A stretch of 11,602 nt of DNA, taken from the NCBI GenBank assembly GCA_036386655.1, contig DASVVG010000245.1, positions 1 through 11,602 on the forward strand, given 5' to 3'. The position numbers and the translations under genes are program-made. Source of the DNA: JAHWJX01 sp036386655. GTDB lineage: Bacteria > Pseudomonadota > Alphaproteobacteria > Caulobacterales > Caulobacteraceae. The notes under the pieces are model-generated. The model was not told the DNA's origin, searched no databases, and saw nothing but the letters and a program-made list of their open reading frames with translations. Below are positions 6,589-11,602 of this stretch, piece after piece (positions within the stretch are counted from its first letter, which is position 1; each line of letters begins with the position of its first letter).

Positions 6589-6634
6589 GGCCGCGCGAAC
6601 TCCTATCTGGCAGGCCGGACCTGGCCCTTACGAG

Positions 6635-7360
6635 ATGACCGAATATCCCCCAGCAGAAGCCGACGCGAGCGCCGCCCTGGTGCTGTTCTCGGGCGGGCAG
6701 GACTCCGCGACCTGCCTGGCGTGGGCGCTGGAGCGGTACGCGCGCGTGGAGACCGTCGGGTTCGACTACGGGCAGCGGCACGCCGTGGAGCTGCAGGCGC
6801 GGGTGCGGCTGCGGGAGCGGCTGGCGGAGGCGTTCCCGCGCTGGGCGGGGCGGCTCGGGCCGGATCATGTGCTGGACATCACAGCGTTCGGGGGAATCGG
6901 CGAGACCGCGATGACCGAGGCGCGGGCGATCGAGACGGACGCGCGCGGGCTGCCGACGACGTTCGTCCCGGGGCGAAACCTGGTGTTCCTGACCTATGCG
7001 GCGGCGCTGGCGGACCGCCGGGGGATAGACGTGCTGGTGGGCGGCATGTGCGAGACCGACTACTCGGGCTACCCCGACTGCCGGCGCGAGGCGCTGGACG
7101 CGATGGAGCGGGCCCTGAACCTCGGGATGGCCCGGGACTTCCGGGTTGACACGCCGCTGATGCGGCTCACGAAGGCGCAGACCTGGGCGCTGGCGGAGGA
7201 GCTCGGCGGGCGCGAGCTGGTGGGCCTGATCGTGGAGGAGAGCGCCACCTGCTACCTCGGGGAGCGGAAACACCGGCACGACTGGGGCTACGGCTGCGGC
7301 GGCTGCCCGGCCTGCGAGCTGCGCGAGCGCGGTTTCGCCGAGTGGCGGAGGCTGGTGTGA
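6635..7360 (+). CDS. queC: 7-cyano-7-deazaguanine synthase QueC
   Basis: A 241-residue QueC. The enzyme uses ATP and ammonia to turn 7-carboxy-7-deazaguanine into the nitrile preQ0, the precursor of queuosine in tRNA. The PP-loop ATP site SGGQDS is at 19-24, with FDYGQRH at 43-49 and the conserved VPGRN at 111-115 and TDYSGYPDCR at 141-150. The zinc site consists of Cys206, Cys221, Cys224 and Cys227, the expected C...CxxCxxC pattern. The length is normal. The ATG at 6635 has only a weak binding site. It is first in a queC-queE-queD operon, its TGA overlapping the queE GTG. Confidence 0.97.
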   Translation: MTEYPPAEADASAALVLFSGGQDSATCLAWALERYARVETVGFDYGQRHAVELQARVRLRERLAEAFPRWAGRLGPDHVLDITAFGGIGETAMTEARAIETDARGLPTTFVPGRNLVFLTYAAALADRRGIDVLVGGMCETDYSGYPDCRREALDAMERALNLGMARDFRVDTPLMRLTKAQTWALAEELGGRELVGLIVEESATCYLGERKHRHDWGYGCGGCPACELRERGFAEWRRLV

Positions 7361-7986
7361 GCTACGCGGTCAAGGAGCTGTTCCTGACCCTGCAGGGCGA
7401 GGGCGGGCAGGCGGGCCGCGCGGCGGTGTTCTGCCGGTTCGCCGGGTGCAACCTGTGGAGCGGGCGGGAGCAGGACCGGGCGACGGCGGCCTGCACCTTC
7501 TGTGACACCGACTTCGTGGGCATGGACGGGCCGGGGGGCGGGCGGTTCGCCTCGCCGGACGAGGTGGCGGCCGCGGCGGAGGCGCTGTGGCGGGGCGAGG
7601 GCGCTCGGCTGGTGGTGTTCACCGGGGGCGAGCCGCTGCTGCAGCTCGACGCGGCGCTGATCGGCGCGTTCAAGGCGCGCGGGTTCGAGATCGCGGTGGA
7701 GACCAACGGGACACTGCCGGCGCCGCAGGGGATCGACTGGGTTTGCGTTAGCCCTAAGGCGGCCAACCCGGTGGTGCAGACCTCCGGACAGGAGCTGAAG
7801 CTGGTGTTCCCGCAGGCGGACGCGCCGCCGGAGCGGTTCGCCTGCCTCGACTTCGAACGGTTCTACCTGCAGCCGATGGACGGGCCGGAGCGGGAGGCGA
7901 ACACGGCGGCGGCCGTGGCATACTGCCTGGAGCACCCCCGCTGGCGCCTCAGCGTGCAGACGCATAAATACCTCGGCCTGGCCTAG
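7357..7986 (+). CDS. queE: 7-carboxy-7-deazaguanine synthase QueE
   Basis: A 209-residue radical SAM enzyme that contracts the ring of 6-carboxy-tetrahydropterin to form 7-carboxy-7-deazaguanine. The cluster-binding cysteines are Cys31, Cys46 and Cys49, an exact CX14CX2C as in one well-known QueE subgroup instead of the plain CX3CX2C. The SAM-contacting GGEP is in FTGGEPLL at 88-95, and VETNGTLP follows. A GTG at 7342 is in frame, but the GTG at 7357 overlaps the queC stop (GTGA), has GGAGG at 7347-7351 five bases upstream and gives the usual opening MSYAVKELFLTLQGEG, so I chose it. It works between QueD and QueC of the same operon. Confidence 0.96.
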   Translation: MSYAVKELFLTLQGEGGQAGRAAVFCRFAGCNLWSGREQDRATAACTFCDTDFVGMDGPGGGRFASPDEVAAAAEALWRGEGARLVVFTGGEPLLQLDAALIGAFKARGFEIAVETNGTLPAPQGIDWVCVSPKAANPVVQTSGQELKLVFPQADAPPERFACLDFERFYLQPMDGPEREANTAAAVAYCLEHPRWRLSVQTHKYLGLA

Positions 7987-7994
7987 CCCGGACG

Positions 7995-8369
7995 ATGACC
8001 CAGACCGTGTTCGAGATCACCAAGGCCGCGTCCTTCGACGCCGCGCACCACCTGGACGTCGGTCCCGCCGACGACCGGTACCGGCGCCTGCACGGCCACT
8101 CGTTCGAGGTCGAGGCGACGGTGCGCGGAGGCCTTCGTCCCGGAGAGCCGTGGGTGGCGGACCTCGGCGAACTCGAGCGGGCGCTGAAAGGCGCGGCGGC
8201 CGAGCTGGACCACGGCTACCTCAACGAGAAGCCGGGGCTGGAGAGCCCCACGCTGGAGCGGCTGTGCCTGTGGTTCGCCGAGCGGCTGAAGGCGGACTTC
8301 CCGGCGCTCAGCCGCGTGACCGTGAGGCGGCCGACGGTGAAGGAAAGCTGCACGCTTTCCGTCGACTAG
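7995..8369 (+). CDS. queD: 6-carboxy-tetrahydropterin synthase QueD homologue
   Basis: A 124-residue member of the pterin synthase family (COG0720). It should convert dihydroneopterin triphosphate to 6-carboxy-tetrahydropterin, the first committed step before QueE. Zinc ligands are His18 in AAHHL and His33 and His35 in LHGHSF; the Asp72-His73 pair of the catalytic triad is in ELDHGYLNE and Glu117 is in VKESCT. The Cys four residues before HGH in classical QueD (CxxxHGH) is Tyr29 here (YRRLHGH), confirmed by TAC in the DNA. Either this subgroup uses another residue or it has altered activity; the operon still argues for the QueD role. The ATG at 7995 starts eight bases after queE. Its TAG shares CTAG with the stop of the opposite gene. 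Confidence 0.9.
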   Translation: MTQTVFEITKAASFDAAHHLDVGPADDRYRRLHGHSFEVEATVRGGLRPGEPWVADLGELERALKGAAAELDHGYLNEKPGLESPTLERLCLWFAERLKADFPALSRVTVRRPTVKESCTLSVD

Positions 8370-8599
8370 CGCTCGTAGCACACCTTTTTGTCGAAGCCCT
8401 CGCGCTTCGCGTCCTTCAGGCAGCGCTCCCGGTCCGACGTGGTGACCACGTCCACGCCCGCGCCGACGGCCTTGGCGCCGACCTTGGCGGTGCCCACCGC
8501 CACATCGGTCGCGGCGTCGGCGACGCTGAGCACCAAGCAGCCGGAGAGGCCCGTGCTCGCGAGCAGCAGGGCGGCGGAGAGCACGAGCGGGCGGGTCAT
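8366..8599 (-). CDS. Small predicted lipoprotein
   Basis: A 77-residue protein with a signal peptide ending in a good lipobox, LSGC at 18-21, so Cys21 would be lipidated. The mature part is about 57 residues: a small-residue stretch at 28-52 rich in Ala, Gly and Val with spaced glycines (VAVGTAKVGAKAVGAG), then a charged tail with Cys60 and Cys74 that could form a disulfide in the periplasm. The ATG at 8599 has AGGA about six bases upstream. It diverges from the membrane protein at 8716 and converges with queD, sharing a four-base CTAG. I do not recognise the family. The spaced glycines recall glycine-zipper envelope proteins, but that is only a resemblance. Confidence 0.8.
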   Translation of the reverse strand: MTRPLVLSAALLLASTGLSGCLVLSVADAATDVAVGTAKVGAKAVGAGVDVVTTSDRERCLKDAKREGFDKKVCYER

Positions 8600-8715
8600 G
8601 GGGAGATCCTGATCGGCAGGGAAGTGTCGGTTCGAGAGGGTTGCCCGAGTCTTGCCGCTGATTGTGTCCTTTTCGGATTCTCCTGATAGCTTTCGCGGAG
8701 AGGGGGAGATCGAGA

Positions 8716-9459
8716 GTGACGACCGAAACGCCCGGCGCCCCCAAGCGGGGCGAGGCCCTCAGAGAAGTCGCTGAGGACGCGATTGGGTTCGGCGCGGCCG
8801 AGTTGCGACTGACCCGCGACCTCCTCCGCCGGCCCCGGGCCGTCATGGACGTCTATGATGCGCATGGGTCCACGGCCGGAGGGCTCTATCCCCGGCCCCT
8901 GCGCTACTGGGCCACCATCAACGGGCTGTACCTCCTGCTGACCGCGTTGGCCGGGGGACTGGAGCGGTCCCTGCAAGTCAGCCAAAGCGGAGCCACACGC
9001 GAAGATCTCGAGTGGCTCGCTGGGCGCGCCGGCAAGACCGTTGAGGAGTTCTCCGCCGACCTGGAGCAGTGGATGTCGCTGGTCATGCTGCCGCTGTACG
9101 CGTTGATCTTCGGCGGCGCCCTGTTTCTGCTCTTCCGGAAGTGGAGCCCTGCGGACGACCGTCAGGACTTCAACCAGACCTTCACGTTCCTCAACGCCTG
9201 GACCCTCTGGACCCTGCCGTTCGGCCTGGTCTCGATGTTCCTGCTGTCGAACGACCTGATGATGCTGCTCAGCGTCGCGGTCATGTTCCTGAGTATTCCC
9301 ATCGTCTACGCCGTGTTCGGCCGGGGCCGCTGGTGGCGCACCCGGACGGGAGCTGTGGCCAAGGGCGCCGTGCTCGTGCTGGTCAGCTTCCTGGCGTTCG
9401 TGCCGCTGAGCATCCTCGCTGGCGGGCTCTCGCTCGCGGGAGCGTTCTTCCTGCCCTAG
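8716..9459 (+). CDS. Multi-pass inner-membrane protein of unknown function
   Basis: A 247-residue protein with an amphipathic, charged N-terminal region (1-65) and about five hydrophobic segments near 66-82, 120-140, 159-177, 181-201 and 217-245. The N-terminal block RDLLRRPRAVMDVYD followed by YPRPLRYW at 58-65 loosely recalls DUF3667-type membrane proteins, though without their N-terminal zinc ribbon; I give that as a weak hint only. The segment between membrane spans 1 and 2 (83-118) is hydrophilic. The frame is open from 8662, but the GTG at 8716 has GGAG seven bases upstream and gives a sensible start. No catalytic motif is visible. The gene diverges from the small lipoprotein and converges with the pirin gene, again with a shared CTAG. 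Confidence 0.85.
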   Translation: MTTETPGAPKRGEALREVAEDAIGFGAAELRLTRDLLRRPRAVMDVYDAHGSTAGGLYPRPLRYWATINGLYLLLTALAGGLERSLQVSQSGATREDLEWLAGRAGKTVEEFSADLEQWMSLVMLPLYALIFGGALFLLFRKWSPADDRQDFNQTFTFLNAWTLWTLPFGLVSMFLLSNDLMMLLSVAVMFLSIPIVYAVFGRGRWWRTRTGAVAKGAVLVLVSFLAFVPLSILAGGLSLAGAFFLP

Positions 9460-10157
9460 GCAGCGTCGACCAGGACGACCTCGGCGTCCTCGAGCGCCTT
9501 CACCGTCACCACGAGCTCGTCCTTGATGGCGGCGCCGTCCCGGGCCTCCAGCCGGACGCCGTTGACCTCCACGACGCCCTTGGCGGGAACTAGGTAGGCG
9601 TGGCGGCCGGCGCCGAGGTCGTAGCTGGCGGTCTGACCGGCGGCGATGGTGGCGCCGGCGACGCGGGCGGGGGTGCGGATCTGCAGGGCTTCCTCGGCGT
9701 CGCTGTCGAAGCCGGAGGCGAGGGGGACGAACCGGCCGGCGCGGTCGCCCTTCGGGAAGGGCTTCGCGCCCCAGGCGGGGGGGCCGCCGCGCTGCCCGGG
9801 CAGGATCCAGATCTGGAAGATGCGGGTGGTCTCGCCCTCGAGGTTGTACTCGGCGTGGCGGACGCCCGTGCCGGCGCTCATCACCTGCACGTCGCCGGCC
9901 TCGGTGCGGCCCTTGTTGCCCATGGAATCCTCGTGGGTGATCGCGCCTTCGCGGACGTAGGTGATGATCTCCATGTCGGCGTGCGGGTGCGGCGGGAAGC
10001 CTGATTTCGCGGCGATCTCGTCGTCGTTCCAGACGCGCAGGGAGCCCCAGCCCATCCGCTTCGGATCGGCGTAGCTCGCGAACGAGAAGTGGTGCTTGGC
10101 CTTGAGCCAGCCGTGGTCCGCGCCGCCCAGGCTGTCGAAGGGTCTGCGTTCGATCAT
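9456..10157 (-). CDS. Pirin-family bicupin protein
   Basis: A 233-residue pirin, close in length and layout to Escherichia coli YhhW. The N-terminal cupin carries the metal ligands His57 and His59 in FPPHPHADMEI and His101 and Glu103 in VRHAEYN, the same positions as in YhhW. The conserved opening HHFSFASYADPKRMGWG is at 22-38, and the C-terminal cupin (about 130-233) lacks ligands, as usual. YhhW-type pirins are cytoplasmic and some have quercetin 2,3-dioxygenase activity in vitro; the physiological substrate is generally unknown. The ATG at 10157 has GGGAGG about five bases upstream. A terminator upstream (10203-10234) isolates it from the previous gene, so it should have its own promoter in 10158-10202, where I see no clear match. 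Confidence 0.94.
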   Translation of the reverse strand: MIERRPFDSLGGADHGWLKAKHHFSFASYADPKRMGWGSLRVWNDDEIAAKSGFPPHPHADMEIITYVREGAITHEDSMGNKGRTEAGDVQVMSAGTGVRHAEYNLEGETTRIFQIWILPGQRGGPPAWGAKPFPKGDRAGRFVPLASGFDSDAEEALQIRTPARVAGATIAAGQTASYDLGAGRHAYLVPAKGVVEVNGVRLEARDGAAIKDELVVTVKALEDAEVVLVDAA

Positions 10158-10202
10158 CGGTTCCTCCCGCGTTCAGGCACAGACGTAGTTACAGATACCC
10201 GC

Positions 10203-10234
10203 AAAAAGAAGGGCGACCGTGCGGGCCGCCCTTC
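10203..10234 (-). terminator. Intrinsic terminator of the small exported protein gene
   Basis: GAAGGGCG (10208-10215) and CGCCCTTC (10227-10234) form a perfect eight-base stem. After one A-C mismatch, CC/GG adds two more pairs around a GTGCG loop. On the minus strand the stem is followed at once by five T residues (AAAAA at 10203-10207 on the plus strand). It begins eight bases after the stop of the 10242-10586 gene. Confidence 0.88.
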
Positions 10235-10241
10235 GTTCGCG

Positions 10242-10586
10242 TCAAGCCGCGGTGGTTTCGCAGCCCTTCTTCTGATGGATGGCCATCAGGTGGGTGCGGC
10301 GCTTCTCGACCAGGTCTTCGGCCTTGTCGGCGTCCATGTAGTTGCCGACGATGGCGAGCGGGAAGAGGAAGGCGGCGGCGACGTTGGCGCCGTTCACGCC
10401 CTTGTTCTTGTCGGCTTCCTGCATGATGGCGTCGAGCTTCGCGAACTCGGCGTTCAGGCCGGCGCAGGAGAGCGCGGCGTCGGTCGGCTGCTGCACCGAA
10501 ACCTTGGTGGTGCTGGCGCAGGCGGTGGCGGCCACCGCGAGCAGGGCCGTGAGGCCCAGTCCGGCGATCTTCTTCGTGGTCGTCAT
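10242..10586 (-). CDS. Small exported protein, probable lipoprotein
   Basis: A 114-residue protein with a basic N-terminus (TTTKK), a hydrophobic core at 7-21 and a possible lipobox ATAC with Cys23; Ala instead of Leu at -3 makes lipidation likely but not certain. The mature part has Cys41, a second hydrophobic stretch at about 68-82 (contains AAAFLFPLAIVG), a charged helix (DADKAEDLVEKRRTH) and Cys109 near the end, so a Cys41-Cys109 disulfide is possible. I do not recognise a named family. The ATG at 10586 has GGAGG upstream. The gene has its own promoter candidate and its own strong terminator, so it is a single-gene unit. Own control and strong termination hint at an abundant or tightly timed product. 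Confidence 0.85.
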   Translation of the reverse strand: MTTTKKIAGLGLTALLAVAATACASTTKVSVQQPTDAALSCAGLNAEFAKLDAIMQEADKNKGVNGANVAAAFLFPLAIVGNYMDADKAEDLVEKRRTHLMAIHQKKGCETTAA

Positions 10587-10633
10587 GTAGTTCCCCCCTC
10601 CGGGAATCAGGAGCTCATCTCCTATGCTTGGCG

Positions 10634-10658
10634 GTATCAGCGAGGGGTCTTAAGTCAA
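10634..10658 (-). promoter_or_regulatory. Predicted promoter of the small exported protein gene
   Basis: On the minus strand TTGACTT (complement of 10652-10658) matches five of seven positions of TTGACGS. After ten bases GCTGATAC (complement of 10634-10641) matches five of the seven fixed positions of GCTANAWC. Transcription would begin near 10627, about 40 bases before the ATG at 10586. The match is moderate and made by eye. Confidence 0.4.
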
Positions 10659-10664
10659 CCTTAC
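10650..10664. promoter_or_regulatory. CtrA-like binding site over the -35 region
   Basis: TTAA at 10650-10653, seven bases, then TTAC at 10661-10664 gives seven of eight matches to the CtrA recognition pattern TTAA-N7-TTAA. It overlaps the predicted -35 element on the minus strand, the usual place for CtrA-controlled promoters in Caulobacterales. A GANTC site (GAATC, 10604-10608) lies in the 5' leader. Chance occurrence is possible, though AT-rich motifs like this are rare in such GC-rich DNA. Confidence 0.35.
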
Positions 10665-10683
10665 GGCGTAGCGGCCAAGCGCC

Positions 10684-11602
10684 TCACTCCAGCTTGTCCG
10701 CCCTGCGCAGGTCCGGGAACATCCAGGCCCAGAGGCCGGTGACGGCGAGGGCGCCGGCTCCGCCGAAGATCGCGGCGCCGACGGGCCCGAGGAAGCGGGC
10801 GGCGATGCCGCTTTCGAACTCGCCGAGCTCGTTCGAAGCCCCGATGAACAGCGTCGAGACAGCGGCGACGCGGCCCCGCATCGGGTCTGGGGTCACGATC
10901 TGGATCAGCGTCTGGCGGATGAACACCGAGACCATGTCGGCGGCGCCCAGCACCGACAGCGCCAGCACCGACAGCCAGACCTGGCGCGAGAGGGCGAACA
11001 GCAGAGTCGCCAGGCCGAACACCGCCACGGCGCCGAACATCCAGCTCCCGGCGAAGCGCTGGATCGGACGGCGGGCCAGCACGACGGCGACCAGCGCCGC
11101 GCCGACGGCGGGAGCCGCCCGGAGCATGCCGAAGACGTCGGGTCCGGCGTGCAGCACGTCGCGCGCGAAGACCGGGAGGAGGGCGGTGGCGCCGCCGAGC
11201 AGGACGGCGGCGAGGTCGAGCGAGATGGCGCCGAAGACGATCTTCTGCCGCCAGACGTAGGACAGGCCCTCGCGGATCAGCGCGAGCTTCGAGCCGGGCT
11301 GGCGCTCCGGGCGCGTGTTGGAGCGGATCAGCAGCAGCAGGACGGCGCCCACGCCGTAGAGGCCGACGGAGACGCCGTACGAGAGCGCCGACGAGCCGGC
11401 CACCAGCAGGCCGCCGAGCGCCGGCCCCATGATCGAGGCGGTCTGGAACGCCAGCGAGTTGAACGCGATGGCGCGGGGCAGCAGCGCCCGCGGGACGAGC
11501 ATGGGGCCGAGGGAGGTGCTGGTCGGCATGATGAAGGCGCGCGCCGCTCCGAACACGGCGGCGGTGGCGAACACGACCACCAGCGACGGCCGGTCGAGCA
11601 GG
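10684..11602 (-). CDS. MFS exporter, N-terminal part beyond the window
   Basis: About 305 residues are visible and the frame is still open at the right edge, so the gene begins outside; members are usually 400-430 residues, so roughly the first 100 are missing. The GTG at 11580 lies inside a continuing reading frame and is not the start. The visible part has about eight hydrophobic segments. It includes ARAFIMPTSTSLGPMLVP near the start and, close to the C-terminus, the TPDPMRGRVAAVSTLF block typical of the MFS_3 / enterobactin-exporter (EntS-like) branch. It should sit in the inner membrane and export a small molecule by proton antiport. The substrate cannot be told. It ends LRRADKLE 98 bases upstream of the start of the 10586 gene on the same strand. 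Confidence 0.88.
   Translation of the reverse strand, partial: LLDRPSLVVVFATAAVFGAARAFIMPTSTSLGPMLVPRALLPRAIAFNSLAFQTASIMGPALGGLLVAGSSALSYGVSVGLYGVGAVLLLLIRSNTRPERQPGSKLALIREGLSYVWRQKIVFGAISLDLAAVLLGGATALLPVFARDVLHAGPDVFGMLRAAPAVGAALVAVVLARRPIQRFAGSWMFGAVAVFGLATLLFALSRQVWLSVLALSVLGAADMVSVFIRQTLIQIVTPDPMRGRVAAVSTLFIGASNELGEFESGIAARFLGPVGAAIFGGAGALAVTGLWAWMFPDLRRADKLE

Noticed and set aside
6589..6634. A preQ1 riboswitch ahead of queC
   Set aside because: Only 46 bases separate cutA and queC, and I could not find the aptamer stem plus A-rich pseudoknot tail.
6230..7279. Minus-strand open frame across queC and cutA
   Set aside because: It overlaps two certain genes in other frames and has arginine/proline-rich shadow composition.
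6635..8369. A DNA 7-deazaguanine modification (dpd-type) island
   Set aside because: Only queC, queE and queD are present, with no DpdA-like or helicase/nuclease genes nearby; ordinary tRNA queuosine synthesis explains them.

Overview
The window is gene-dense, very GC-rich bacterial chromosome. It has short or overlapping gene junctions and no sign of phage, insertion sequences, plasmid genes or CRISPR. The protein set (queuosine-precursor genes, CutA, a pirin, a sensor-less hybrid histidine kinase), two promoter-like sites resembling the Caulobacter housekeeping consensus (TTGACGS - 10 to 14 bases - GCTANAWC) and one CtrA-like TTAA-N7-TTAC site suggest an alphaproteobacterium, probably of the Caulobacter/Phenylobacterium/Brevundimonas type. 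That placement is inferred, not proven.

Layout. Bases 1-4178 (minus strand) hold a tightly coupled gene run: a GT4-type glycosyltransferase, a class-B glutamine-dependent asparagine-synthetase-like amidotransferase, then two paralogous single-pass membrane proteins. Consecutive junctions are TGATG, ATGA and GTGA overlaps. The start of a further exported or membrane protein lies at the left edge. A tRNA with a CAT anticodon (probably elongator Met) sits divergently at 4275-4351 with its own promoter. Bases 4381-6177 (minus) encode a stand-alone receiver protein and, upstream of it, a soluble hybrid histidine kinase. CutA (6253-6588, minus) diverges from a plus-strand queC-queE-queD operon (6635-8369) for 7-deazaguanine (preQ0) synthesis. 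Next come a small lipoprotein (8366-8599, minus), a multi-pass membrane protein (8716-9459, plus), a pirin (9456-10157, minus), a second small exported protein with its own terminator (10242-10586, minus) and the C-terminal part of an MFS exporter that runs off the right edge (10684-11602, minus).

How the genes work together. QueD, QueE and QueC form a chain from dihydroneopterin triphosphate to preQ0; the GTP cyclohydrolase and the later queuosine steps are not here. The kinase and receiver may form a phosphorelay fed by another sensor. The glycosyltransferase-amidotransferase-twin membrane protein run is the best candidate for an uncharacterised system, perhaps making or amidating a surface glycan or small envelope metabolite. 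That is inferred from gene coupling only.

Points worth a second look: QueD has Tyr where the family's catalytic Cys is expected; the glycosyltransferase has EX7Q instead of EX7E; the tRNA is flanked by a near-perfect inverted repeat; two separate convergent gene pairs share one CTAG as both stop codons; and a CtrA-like site overlaps the promoter of the small exported protein near 10650.
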